DNA from: RUG334 sp045599645
Lineage (GTDB): Bacteria > Muiribacteriota > Ozemobacteria > Ozemobacterales > Ozemobacteraceae
Assembly: GCA_045599645.1 (NCBI GenBank)
Contig: JAZRWI010000089.1
Location: 36,435-100,434 of the forward strand
Length of the DNA stretch: 64,000 nt
Direction of reading: 5' to 3'
Both the position numbers and the translations under genes were made by a program. Position 1 is the first letter of the stretch, and each line of letters starts with the position of its first letter. Positions 1-8,713 of this stretch are shown here, piece after piece. The notes beneath the pieces were generated by a model. That model was not told where the DNA came from and searched no databases. It saw nothing but the letters and a program-made list of their open reading frames with translations.

Positions 1-998
1 TGAGGTGCTGCAACAGGCTGCGGTGCAATAGTAGGTTTGGCTTCTGCAACAGGCTGTGATGCAACAGGCTTGTCTTCCTGGGCAGTCTGTGGAACAATGG
101 CTATAGGCACTGTTTCCCAGAAGCTAAGGTCAATATTATCTACAGTTGAGAATTGTGCAGAACCATCTGCCTCTGTGATTTCAAACAATTTGTCTGTTGT
201 TATGAAATATTTTCTGTAATTGCCAGTGCCAAGGTCTTTATAACTGATTCTTACATTGCCACCGTCTGGAACCATGTATTTTCTTGTGCTTTCGCCGGGA
301 AGATAGGTATCTTGTATTTCTGTGGCGGTCAGGAATCCTTTGCTTACAAGACCAGAAACAGCTTTTTGATATCGATTGTCGTCTTCGTATATATTCAGAA
401 TGGCGTTATCTGTAAAAAGGTCTGCGGCAAGAAGCTCTGTTAGAAAATCTTTCTTGAAGGCCTTCAGATTCACCATTGATTCTTCTTTTGTAAGAGGTCT
501 GCCAGCCGTCTTAAAGGCTTTGCCGATTACAAAAAGACTTATATTGAGAAGAGAAAGTTCGTCATTGGTAAGAGAAAAGGAAACCTTTTCGCTACTGGCC
601 GGGTGCCAGTTTCCAAAGGTAGAACTGATGACAAATGGCTTGATTATTTCAGGGAGAACAGGTGATGTGAGACTGACCAGTTTTTGCTTGTAATCAATGA
701 CTATATATATCCAGAAGCCTTTATAATAATTATATATGCAGGGACCGTTTTCGCTGGCTGAAGCGTTATCAAGTAAAATAGTCTTTTCTGGTTCACAGAT
801 AACCTTTGCTATTTTTTCGGCTTTAACAGTGAGTTTACCGTTTTTGTAAAAGCCCAGCGATTCTGTTTTTGATAAATCGTTTTGAAGGTTTTCTCCTTCA
901 TACTGCATATAACCAGCGGAAAGTTCGCTTGGTTGCAGCCCAGAGGCTTTTAAGAAAGCGGCATAATAATCAAATGTAAAAAGGTGTTGAATAATCAC
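1..998 (-). CDS. Unrecognised protein, C-terminus cut by window edge
   Basis: The minus-strand frame is open from a GTG at 998 to the window edge, so the stop lies outside. The GTG is preceded by an AGGAGA ribosome site (1006-1011) seven bases away, which decides the start. About 332 residues are visible. I see no signal peptide, membrane helix or catalytic motif. The body is a charged mixed alpha/beta sequence. The last 30 or so visible residues turn Ala/Pro/Gln-rich, with PVA recurring three times, like a flexible linker to a further domain beyond the window. I do not recognise the family. It is transcribed away from the exporter operon that starts at 1300 and is probably unrelated to it. 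Confidence 0.7.
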   Translation of the reverse strand, partial: MIIQHLFTFDYYAAFLKASGLQPSELSAGYMQYEGENLQNDLSKTESLGFYKNGKLTVKAEKIAKVICEPEKTILLDNASASENGPCIYNYYKGFWIYIVIDYKQKLVSLTSPVLPEIIKPFVISSTFGNWHPASSEKVSFSLTNDELSLLNISLFVIGKAFKTAGRPLTKEESMVNLKAFKKDFLTELLAADLFTDNAILNIYEDDNRYQKAVSGLVSKGFLTATEIQDTYLPGESTRKYMVPDGGNVRISYKDLGTGNYRKYFITTDKLFEITEADGSAQFSTVDNIDLSFWETVPIAIVPQTAQEDKPVASQPVAEAKPTIAPQPVAAP

Positions 999-1107
999 AA
1001 CTGGTTCTCCTATAAAATCACTCAGAAATTAATATAGCATATTGTTGGAAATTGGACAATAAAAGGGCGCTGCGCTAGGAGGGCGGCCTTTGGCCTAGGA
1101 GGGCGTA

Positions 1108-1152
1108 CCGCGGGAGCAGGTTGCGTAGTCTGTGGGTTCAGCATTGCCAGCC
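1108..1152. repeat. 45-bp direct repeat, left copy (before exporter operon)
   Basis: This 45-bp stretch matches 8296-8340 at 43 of 45 positions in the same orientation. The shared core includes GTTGCGTAGTCTGTGGG. The right copy lies inside the 3' end of the minus-strand gene 8271-8657. Read on the minus strand, this copy would encode the same GNAEPTDYAT peptide and then hits a stop, so it is a detached gene-end fragment. Just upstream, CTAGGAGGGCG occurs twice (near 1076 and 1095). The rest of the 999-1299 gap holds AT-rich leader DNA without a convincing gene. Confidence 0.8.
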
Positions 1153-1299
1153 ATTGTTTAATCTAAAGTTATTGTTTCTGATTTTTCAGATAATATTGAA
1201 TTAATAAAGGTTGATTAAATAGAAGCTTCTGCATTAGTTTTTTCTGTTATTTTTTATTGATTGTGTTATTATAAATAAAAAAAACGGTAGAAAATCAAT

Positions 1300-2592
1300 A
1301 TGGAAGAAAAAACCTTAAATAGCGAAAATAGAATCCTTCAGGCTATGGAAGGTAAGCTTTATGTTTTCCCTGAATCTAGAAACTATTTAATTATTATTTC
1401 AGTGGTAATAGTTGTTTTTGCATTATGTGTCTGGGGGGTAAAAGGAAAAGTTAATGAGTATGTAAAAGGTGTCGGCATTATTACAACAATGACAAACTAT
1501 ACGCCTGTAACAAGCTTTTGCGATGGGCTGATTGAATATCTTGATGTAAATGAAGGCGATGAAGTTATATGTGGACAAACTATTGGAAAAGTTTTTTCTA
1601 TTGATGTCTATATTGAAGTGATGAATATAAGAAAAGAGTTAGATATACATAATAAAAGACTTAAATTTTATCAGACCTCTCTTGAAAATATAAAAATTCG
1701 GAAAAAAGAAGTTTCTGATGCTAGCGTACGATATATTAAGGAAAATCTGGCTCGAATTAATAACCAGATAAAATGGTTCAGTGCTTATATAGAAAAATTG
1801 GAAACTGTTTCAAAGCGTGGGGCTGTTCCCTCTAATCTTGTTGCTGATACAAAATTTAAATTTGATTCAATCTTAGAAAATAAAGCTTTGCAGGAATTTG
1901 CTTTGATTGAGAATAAGCTGAAATTAGAAGAACAATTGGCGAATTTGGATTTTGAATTAGACAAATATCAGGTGGAATTAGAAGAAATAAAAATAAAAGC
2001 CGAGGAAGCTTATTCTAAGTATGTTAGATCAGGATATATTTTTGCCAGGGATACTGGTAAGGTTGCAGAAATTACAGCACCAAAAGGCGATCAGGTAAAA
2101 AATGGTGATACAGTATTATATTTGATAACTGAAAAAAATGATGATGCGCTGGTAGAAGTAACAGCTTATTTTCCCTTTAAGGATGTAAGAAAAATAGAAA
2201 AAGGTATGAAGGTCAGAGTTATTCCTTCATATATAAAATTTGAACACGACGGTGCCATTTTGGGAACAGTTGTCTCTATAGATAGAGATGTTGTATCTGA
2301 CAAAAAATTACAGCGATTGTATAAAAGTGAAACTTTGTCACAGCAATTATTTTCACAAAACGATAATTTACCAGTAAGAGTAACTATTTTTCTTGAACAG
2401 AACAGTAAGTCTCCTAGCGGTTTTAATTGGACAACAGGGATTGGACCAGAAATTAAAATAAAGGATAATACATTATTTTCTGCACTGGTTACTGTTAATC
2501 AGGTTGCTCCATTTGAGCTTTTGTTCGGTAAAATTCAAAAATCTGTATTTGGTAAAAATGAGCAAATGACTTTGGAGAAAATTAATGAATAG
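1300..2592 (+). CDS. HlyD-family membrane fusion protein of NHLP-type exporter
   Basis: This is the periplasmic adaptor linking inner-membrane ABC exporters to the outer envelope. The 430 residues fit the HlyD family used with NHLP (nitrile-hydratase-leader-type) bacteriocin exporters. There is a short cytoplasmic N-terminus, one membrane helix at about residues 29-48, a first half of the barrel-sandwich/lipoyl domain at about 68-100, a long helical hairpin (about 105-245), and the returning lipoyl half with the GKVAEITAPKGDQVKNGD stretch near 255. A beta-barrel domain follows. The next gene starts 8 bp before this one ends, indicating translational coupling. No TolC-like outer-membrane partner lies in the window. 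The family assignment rests on architecture and on the adjacent paired ABC genes. Confidence 0.85.
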   Translation: MEEKTLNSENRILQAMEGKLYVFPESRNYLIIISVVIVVFALCVWGVKGKVNEYVKGVGIITTMTNYTPVTSFCDGLIEYLDVNEGDEVICGQTIGKVFSIDVYIEVMNIRKELDIHNKRLKFYQTSLENIKIRKKEVSDASVRYIKENLARINNQIKWFSAYIEKLETVSKRGAVPSNLVADTKFKFDSILENKALQEFALIENKLKLEEQLANLDFELDKYQVELEEIKIKAEEAYSKYVRSGYIFARDTGKVAEITAPKGDQVKNGDTVLYLITEKNDDALVEVTAYFPFKDVRKIEKGMKVRVIPSYIKFEHDGAILGTVVSIDRDVVSDKKLQRLYKSETLSQQLFSQNDNLPVRVTIFLEQNSKSPSGFNWTTGIGPEIKIKDNTLFSALVTVNQVAPFELLFGKIQKSVFGKNEQMTLEKINE

Positions 2593-3805
2593 GTCTTTGG
2601 TTTCATTTATTTGTATTCTTCTATTAGGAGTTTTTATTTATTTTTGCGGAAATGATGTTTGCGACATTGTTACAAAAAATATTTATTTGATAAGAGATGT
2701 AGTTGATAACGGTTTGGTGGATAAGAAGCACAGAATAGAAGCTGTTAAGAATAATGAAGTTATTAAATTGGCTTTATTTGGAGATTTAAGTAAATTTAAG
2801 AATTATGGGATAGATATTAAGAAAGCTTATGAATTTGTTGCAGAGGAAATAAATGCTTCCAGGATATTAAATAAGAAATTGCAGATAGTTTCTTTTGATA
2901 AAGAAGGCGATGTTTATAGATATCAGGAAGTGGCAAAATTGATTGCTGAAGATCCAACTGTTTTTGGTGTAATTGGACCTTTTGAGACTAAGTATTTAAT
3001 CGGTTTTTCTGAGATTTTTGCTAGTGCCGGGTTGTTCGAAATTATTCCAATATCAATTCGTGATAGATTTTTTGAAAATAAACCGAAGTCTTTATTTATA
3101 ACTTCTTCTTCATGTGATTCGGTTGCTGATGCGTGGATTGAATTCTTCTCTAAGAATGGTTTTAATAATGCTTTTTTGTTGGATTTATTTGAACACCATA
3201 ATGGCAGATGTGGCGTCAGTAAAAAAATATTAGAAAAAATGTTTAAATCAAACTTAAACTTTGCTTATAGATATGAAATAGATAAGATTGATGTAGAATG
3301 GTTAAGAGAAGATTTGAAAGAGTCAAAGAGCTATTTTGAATCAAATAATATTTTTATTGTATCAAATAAGCATTTTGATCAAACTTATTCTTTTGAACTG
3401 TTAGATATGGTCTTAGATGTATTTAATGATGGTAACGTCTTTTATGATGATTTAATTTCATTAGATGAGATTAAGGATATAAAGTTTAATCATGACCGGT
3501 TCTTTGCTTCCTGTTTTTATGAAGATACTGAAGTTTTCAGGGTATTGATAAATAAACTAAGTAAACAGCCATGGTATAAAAATGATTTTATTACTCTTCG
3601 CATTTATGAAGATTTATGGCTTCTAGCAGATGCCATTCAGAAATCAGGAAGTTATGAATGCGATAAAATCTCTGAATATATGCTTAATAATACTTTAAAT
3701 ACTCCATTAGGTAATTTTTCTTTTTCAAAAGATGGCTATGTTGATAAGTATCCTGCTTGTATTATGAGTATTTCTGATGTTGAAAAGATATGGAGCAATA
3801 AATAG
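2585..3805 (+). CDS. Type I periplasmic-binding-like protein with N-terminal membrane anchor
   Basis: The 406-residue protein starts with a hydrophobic segment at about residues 4-21, which fits a membrane anchor or uncleaved signal (Cys at 21 and 26, no classic lipobox). The rest reads like the branched-chain amino-acid-binding (Peripla_BP_6, LivJ-type) fold: KLALFGDLS, YEFVAEEIN, a VIGPFETKYLIG loop near residue 135, and alternating beta/alpha units to the end. These proteins bind small ligands between two lobes. Such a gene is not a usual member of NHLP export operons. It overlaps the HlyD-like gene by 8 bp and lies 17 bp before the first ABC gene, so it is co-transcribed and probably exported-face associated. 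A ligand-sensing or substrate-capture role is inference. Confidence 0.75.
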   Translation: MNRSLVSFICILLLGVFIYFCGNDVCDIVTKNIYLIRDVVDNGLVDKKHRIEAVKNNEVIKLALFGDLSKFKNYGIDIKKAYEFVAEEINASRILNKKLQIVSFDKEGDVYRYQEVAKLIAEDPTVFGVIGPFETKYLIGFSEIFASAGLFEIIPISIRDRFFENKPKSLFITSSSCDSVADAWIEFFSKNGFNNAFLLDLFEHHNGRCGVSKKILEKMFKSNLNFAYRYEIDKIDVEWLREDLKESKSYFESNNIFIVSNKHFDQTYSFELLDMVLDVFNDGNVFYDDLISLDEIKDIKFNHDRFFASCFYEDTEVFRVLINKLSKQPWYKNDFITLRIYEDLWLLADAIQKSGSYECDKISEYMLNNTLNTPLGNFSFSKDGYVDKYPACIMSISDVEKIWSNK

Positions 3806-3822
3806 GAAGGGCATTTATATTT

Positions 3823-6000
3823 ATGAGACTTTTTAATAGATATTGTAAATGTCCGATAAGGTTTCAGCGCGGTAAAAACGAAAGCGCTTTAGTTGCCCTG
3901 CAGATGATTCTGGCTTACTATAAAGCTTTCGTTCCCATAGAAACATTGAGAGATAATTGTTGTGTTGAAAGAGATGGAATAAATGATGAAGGCCTTATAA
4001 AGGTTGGTAGTTTTTATGGTTTAAACGGTAATGCTTACTTAAATATAAGTTCTGATGATTTATTAAATTACCCGATTCCGTCTGTAATTAAGTTTAATAA
4101 TGGTGATTATGTGACCTTTACGGGAATGAAAGGCAATAAATATTGTTTTAACCATCCTGAAAAAGGCGAGTTGTCCTATGGGAAGAGAGAGTTTGAAGAA
4201 AATTTTTCAGGAAACCTTTATACTTTCACGCAGAATAAAAATTTTAAAACCTTTGGTCATGACAGATCGGTCGCAAATGCTATTTTTCACTTCTCAATGC
4301 AGGATTCTGGCGGATTAGTAATTTTATTTTTAATTTGTTTGTTATTAGTTCCTCCAACTGTTATAACACCGAATTTAAATAAAATATTTATAGATAATAT
4401 TTTAAATGATGAAAAGGTATATTGGGGTATTCCAATGATATCTATTGTCGTTGTTCTGTTTTTTTTAACTTTGATATTATCTTTCTTTCATAATATTGAA
4501 CTGACAAAAATGAATCTAAGGTTGTCTTCGAAAAGTTCTATTGCATATATAATGAAGATGTTTCAGGTTCCTGGCGTTTTTTTTGCTTCCAGGTCTCTGG
4601 GGGATTTATCTGAAAGACTTTCTGAAAATAATCAGGTTGCAAAATTTATTACAGATACTCTTGTTCCTAGATTTATAGAAATAGTAATAATGTTTATTTT
4701 TGCTGGTTTGCTATTCTATTTTGATTCTTTTCTTGCAGCAATTACAGTCCTTGCTGTTGTAGCCAATATTAGTTTGTCGATTGTATATGGTTACACATCA
4801 AAATATCTTGCTATAGGTGACCGGGCGTTCAAAACCTCCGCATCGTCTTCTACAATTGTTGGTATTTCCATGATAGAGTCGATGAAATCAACTTCAACCT
4901 GTGCCGATTTTGTAAGGCTATTTATAAGCAATATTAACGAAATTACAATGGCAAAGGATAAATATACGATTATTTCTTCTTACTATACTTGTATTAGAAG
5001 GGCAATTGTATTTTTTACCAAGAATTGTATTACTCTGTTTGCTGTGCTGAAATTACTTAATGGTGATATTTCCGGTGGTGTGTTCATTGTATTTCAGGTT
5101 TTACTAAATGGTATTTTCCAACCCGTAGAGGGGATTAACATCCTGATAATAAATATAGCACAGGCAGGAAACTCTATTGGCCGAATTGAAGAAATTTTAG
5201 ATTATGAAGTTCCTGCGCAAAAAGAGAATCCTGTTTGTCTAAACGAGCGATTAACCGGAAAAATTGAATTTAAGAATATAACCTTTGGTTATAATAAACT
5301 TCAGGAGCCTTTAATAAAGAACTTTAATTTAACAATTAATCCGGGCGAAAGAATAGCTATTATTGGTTCGTCTGGTTCTGGCAAGTCAACGATTATTAAA
5401 CTTCTATCCGGAATATTGAAGCCATGGTCTGGCGAGGTATGCTTTGATGACCGGTCTATAACAGATTATTCAAATGAATATTTAAGGTATTCATTTGCTT
5501 CTGTTGATCAGGATATAGTTTTATTTGAAAAAGGCACAGTCAAGGATAATATTGCCTTATATGATTCCGCATTGTCTTTGGAAGAAATTGAAAAAGCTGC
5601 AAAAGACGCAGTTATTCACAAAGTTATTGTCAGCCGGCCGGGTGGATATCTGTCGGAAATGGGCTGTAATGATGGTGGATTTAGCGGTGGTGAAAAGCAG
5701 AGACTGGAAATTGCAAGAGCCTTAGCGGTAAATCCTTCTGTTTTATTGCTTGATGAGGCTACAAGTGCCTTAGATACTTTAACAGAAGCTGAAGTAGATA
5801 ATAATATAAGAAAAAGGGGAATTACAACGGTAATTGTTGCTCACAGACTATCTACAATCAGAGACGCTGATAAAATTATTGTTTTGCATAAAGGAGAAAT
5901 TAAAGAGGTTGGTAAGCACGAAGAATTATTGGCATTAAGGGGAATCTATTATTCTTTAGTAAGCTCAGGCAAGGAAGGCGGCGAAGAAAGCTATGATTGA
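3823..6000 (+). CDS. NHLP-type ABC exporter with degenerate C39 peptidase domain
   Basis: The 725-residue protein combines an N-terminal C39-like domain (about 1-135), a six-helix ABC exporter transmembrane domain (about 160-440) and an ATPase domain. The ATPase looks active: Walker A GSSGSGKST near 514, signature FSGGEKQ near 620, Walker B LLLDEAT near 640 and switch AHRLST near 672. In active C39 domains a Cys-His-Asp triad cuts double-glycine leaders. Here the oxyanion Gln (Q15) remains, but the Cys position is Ser21, the His position is Asp95 and the Asp position is His111. Leader cleavage by this domain is therefore unlikely, and it may only bind substrate, as the dead domain of HlyB does. 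It overlaps the next ABC gene by 8 bp. Confidence 0.88.
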   Translation: MRLFNRYCKCPIRFQRGKNESALVALQMILAYYKAFVPIETLRDNCCVERDGINDEGLIKVGSFYGLNGNAYLNISSDDLLNYPIPSVIKFNNGDYVTFTGMKGNKYCFNHPEKGELSYGKREFEENFSGNLYTFTQNKNFKTFGHDRSVANAIFHFSMQDSGGLVILFLICLLLVPPTVITPNLNKIFIDNILNDEKVYWGIPMISIVVVLFFLTLILSFFHNIELTKMNLRLSSKSSIAYIMKMFQVPGVFFASRSLGDLSERLSENNQVAKFITDTLVPRFIEIVIMFIFAGLLFYFDSFLAAITVLAVVANISLSIVYGYTSKYLAIGDRAFKTSASSSTIVGISMIESMKSTSTCADFVRLFISNINEITMAKDKYTIISSYYTCIRRAIVFFTKNCITLFAVLKLLNGDISGGVFIVFQVLLNGIFQPVEGINILIINIAQAGNSIGRIEEILDYEVPAQKENPVCLNERLTGKIEFKNITFGYNKLQEPLIKNFNLTINPGERIAIIGSSGSGKSTIIKLLSGILKPWSGEVCFDDRSITDYSNEYLRYSFASVDQDIVLFEKGTVKDNIALYDSALSLEEIEKAAKDAVIHKVIVSRPGGYLSEMGCNDGGFSGGEKQRLEIARALAVNPSVLLLDEATSALDTLTEAEVDNNIRKRGITTVIVAHRLSTIRDADKIIVLHKGEIKEVGKHEELLALRGIYYSLVSSGKEGGEESYD

Positions 6001-8221
6001 TAATAAAGATAAGGTTCTTAGCCAGATGAGCGAAATCCTTGAAAAGCATAAAGAATCTGAGAACAAGAGAATAAAATCTATTGAAAATTCTTTTGATAAA
6101 ATTTTTGGCAATTCAGAAAAACGTGATTTTGTTCCTTTGCCTAATAACCCTTTGCAGGCAGTAGTTTCTTATGTGGCTAAGTGCTATGGTTTACCTGATT
6201 TTAAACTTATCGATGATTCGGATAAGTGCATAGCAGATTGTGACAGTAAAATTCAACGTATTATCGAAATTCTGAAAATTTCATGCGGCCGCTCTGGAAT
6301 ATTGGCTTGTTCAGTCTCTCTTGCAGATGATTGGTATAGCAGTAGTTTTGATCCGTTGATTGTGATAGGAAAAGATGATTCTTCTGTTTTTGCAGTAGTA
6401 AATCAAGGTGACAAGAGTATTGCCATTAATGGAGCAACAGGTGATAGAATTATTGTAGACAAGGAAACATACAAAAATTTCTATAGCTTTGCCTGGTATT
6501 TTGCTCGTTCATTACCTAATAAATCTTTGACAATCTGGGAATTTCTGAGGTTTGTTTTTTATCCTCAAAGGCATACTATTATTAAATTTTTGGTAGTGTC
6601 TTTCCTGGTAAATACATTTTTGAGTTTTATTACACCATTAATAAATTATATTGTTTTTAGTGAAATAATACCAAATTCTAATAAAAGCTTAATTTTGTAT
6701 TTGATAATAGCTACTGTGATTTTTTCTTTGGCGCAAAGCTGGCTGACTTATGTGCAATATGTTATTTTCGGTGTTCTTGCGCATTGGGGCGAAAAAGAAG
6801 TAGCTATTTCCATTTGGGACAGATTAACCAGATTGCCTGTTTCTTTTTTTAAGAATATTTCTGCTGGTGATTTAGCCAGTAAATTTTCGGCTATTGGTAA
6901 TATGTTTTTGGCTGTTCAAAGGGTTGTAATACACATAGGTGGACTGTTTCTGTTTCTGGGAGCTGCTTATTTTGCACCGATACCTTCTTTATGGGCTCTG
7001 TTTCTTGTGACCATAGTTGCAATCATTCAATTTTATTCTTATAAATATTCTAAAAAATATATGTCCATTGAAACTGCTATTGGCAATAGAACTCAAGGCG
7101 TGTTCGTACAGTTTTTGAAGGGAATTACAAAATTACGGATTGCTGGTGCAGAAGCTGCTGTTACAGACATTTGGTTAAATGGATTTACAGAACAGAAATT
7201 AGTATATAAAAAATCATCTATGATTAGTAAAATACCATTGGTTCTTCAGAATACATTGCCACAGATAATGTTTGTTGTTATTTCTTCTGCTATATTAATG
7301 CAGTTATATAGCTCGAATAAATTGCCAATATCTGATTTTGCTGCGTTTATCTCTGCAATAACTATTTTTTCAAATAGCACTATAAGGATAGGACTTGGTT
7401 TAATGGCTTGTTTTTCTGATTATGCTTCAATAAGTCAATTCCTTCCAATATTAGAGGCTGTGCCCGAAAAATATGATTACTCTTCAACTGTAACGCAGAA
7501 TCCGGAAGGAAAGATTGAGGTTAATCATCTTAAATTCTCTTATGACAATAATAGAGAAGTTCTTAGTGACGTTTCGTTTTGTGCAAATCCAGGGGAACTG
7601 ATAGCTATAACCGGCTCTTCTGGTTCTGGAAAATCAACCTTATTCAGGCTTATGCTAGGGTTAGAAACTCCAACAAGTGGTTCAATCCTATATGATGATG
7701 TTGATATGCTTCATTTAAACCTTGAATATTTTCGTAGTAAAATAGGGGTTGTGTTGCAGAATGCTGCTCTAATGCCAGATACAATACTAAGAAACATCAT
7801 TGGTTATTCTTTGGATTTGTCTGAAGAAGATGCCTGGAAGGTGGCAGAACAGACAGGCTGTGATGAGGATATCCGAAGTTTTCCAAAACAGATGTATACT
7901 AAGATAACTACTGGAAGCGTAATTTCTGGAGGGCAGAGGCAGAGAATTGCCTTAGCCAGGGCATTGGTTAAAAAACCAAAGATTATTTTCCTTGATGAGG
8001 CTACAAGTGCTTTGGATAATAAGACTCAGGCTATTGTTACAGAATCTCTCAGGCAGTCTGGAGCTACCAGAATCGTAATCGCTCATAGATTGAGCACTAT
8101 TATTGATGCTGATAAAATCTTTTATTTAGACAAAGGAAAAATAGTTGAACAAGGCACTTATAAGGAATTGATGAACCTGAACGGGCACTTTGCTGCTATG
8201 GCACGTCGTCAGATTGCTTAA
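5993..8221 (+). CDS. NHLP-type ABC exporter, permease/ATPase subunit without peptidase
   Basis: The 742-residue protein is the second half of the exporter. It has a soluble N-terminal domain of about 190 residues with no C39 motifs, a six-helix exporter transmembrane domain (about 195-460) and a full ATPase: Walker A GSSGSGKST near 541, signature ISGGQRQR near 644, Walker B IIFLDEAT near 664 and AHRLST near 696. NHLP clusters typically carry such a pair, one with and one without peptidase, presumably forming a heterodimer. The start overlaps the previous gene by 8 bp. No precursor peptide, lanthipeptide synthetase or other maturation enzyme is visible nearby, so the cargo is unknown. Confidence 0.88.
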   Translation: MIDNKDKVLSQMSEILEKHKESENKRIKSIENSFDKIFGNSEKRDFVPLPNNPLQAVVSYVAKCYGLPDFKLIDDSDKCIADCDSKIQRIIEILKISCGRSGILACSVSLADDWYSSSFDPLIVIGKDDSSVFAVVNQGDKSIAINGATGDRIIVDKETYKNFYSFAWYFARSLPNKSLTIWEFLRFVFYPQRHTIIKFLVVSFLVNTFLSFITPLINYIVFSEIIPNSNKSLILYLIIATVIFSLAQSWLTYVQYVIFGVLAHWGEKEVAISIWDRLTRLPVSFFKNISAGDLASKFSAIGNMFLAVQRVVIHIGGLFLFLGAAYFAPIPSLWALFLVTIVAIIQFYSYKYSKKYMSIETAIGNRTQGVFVQFLKGITKLRIAGAEAAVTDIWLNGFTEQKLVYKKSSMISKIPLVLQNTLPQIMFVVISSAILMQLYSSNKLPISDFAAFISAITIFSNSTIRIGLGLMACFSDYASISQFLPILEAVPEKYDYSSTVTQNPEGKIEVNHLKFSYDNNREVLSDVSFCANPGELIAITGSSGSGKSTLFRLMLGLETPTSGSILYDDVDMLHLNLEYFRSKIGVVLQNAALMPDTILRNIIGYSLDLSEEDAWKVAEQTGCDEDIRSFPKQMYTKITTGSVISGGQRQRIALARALVKKPKIIFLDEATSALDNKTQAIVTESLRQSGATRIVIAHRLSTIIDADKIFYLDKGKIVEQGTYKELMNLNGHFAAMARRQIA

Positions 8222-8270
8222 ACATTTTTTGTAACCATTGAATGATTTACTGATTTCTTTTCAAACAGTC

Positions 8271-8657
8271 TCATTTGCTCTTCACTTGCCATTTCCCGCG
8301 GGACCAGGTTGCGTAGTCTGTGGGTTCAGCATTGCCAACCCTGTGCTGAATGATGCCGCGGCCAATGATATAGGTTCCGCAGGTGCAGACCTTGGTGCCC
8401 TTGCCTGCAACATACGGAAGGGCATCCTTGGCGTCTTTTAATTCGTTTATTGGTTTATGACCGCATTTACATGCTGGCAGCGGCTCCTGGCCGATGAAAA
8501 GCTGTCTTTCAAGCCAGGCAATACCATGAACTACGAACAGCAAAAGAGCAGGTCCGATTAAAATACCGGCATAGCCCCAGTATTCCCCGTATCTGGAAAA
8601 AAACACATCACCGAAATAGCCTGCGATTATAAGCAGGGCCAGGGCAACAGTTTCCAT
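8271..8657 (-). CDS. Small membrane protein with paired-cysteine (zinc-ribbon-like) tail
   Basis: About 128 residues, family not recognised. The start at 8657 is chosen because a GGGTGG ribosome site (8665-8670) lies seven bases upstream; an in-frame ATG at 8711 lacks one. Two hydrophobic segments (about residues 1-15 and 25-45) suggest an inner-membrane anchor. The soluble tail has two cysteine knuckles, CKCGH near 63 and CTCGTY near 91, which together resemble a small zinc ribbon. The gene is convergent with the exporter operon, leaving 49 bp. Its 3' end contains the 45-bp repeat that also occurs before the operon, and a heptamer array lies directly upstream. Confidence 0.6.
   Translation of the reverse strand: METVALALLIIAGYFGDVFFSRYGEYWGYAGILIGPALLLFVVHGIAWLERQLFIGQEPLPACKCGHKPINELKDAKDALPYVAGKGTKVCTCGTYIIGRGIIQHRVGNAEPTDYATWSRGKWQVKSK
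8296..8340. repeat. 45-bp direct repeat, right copy (after exporter operon)
   Basis: This is the right-hand partner of 1108-1152, with 43 of 45 bases identical and the same orientation. It sits within the 3' end of the minus-strand gene 8271-8657, encoding part of that protein's last 25 residues. The two copies bracket the whole four-gene exporter operon. Confidence 0.8.
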
Positions 8658-8713
8658 TTTAAGGCCACCCTTTTTGTTGTTTGTAATTCTTGGTTTCATT
8701 GGTTTATACATAC

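Noticed and set aside
376..693. Plus-strand open frame of 105 codons near the left edge
   Set aside because: It is the complement of the longer minus-strand frame that spans 998 to the window edge with a ribosome site; its composition is not protein-like.
1240..1299. Promoter for the exporter operon (TTATAA near 1270)
   Set aside because: A -10-like box exists, but no convincing -35 at proper spacing. The region is too A/T-rich to call with confidence.
8296..8340. tRNA-like sequence in the 45-bp repeat (GGGTTCAGCATTGCCA looks like a T-arm)
   Set aside because: No acceptor stem, anticodon arm or CCA context can be folded around it; the resemblance is limited to a few bases.
8238..8441. Plus-strand 67-codon frame just after the exporter, as a possible bacteriocin precursor with a GSAGADLG-like stretch
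   Set aside because: It has no ribosome site and is antisense to the minus-strand gene 8271-8657, which has a good ribosome site, membrane helices and cysteine knuckles. The Gly/Ala-rich stretch is the complement of that gene.
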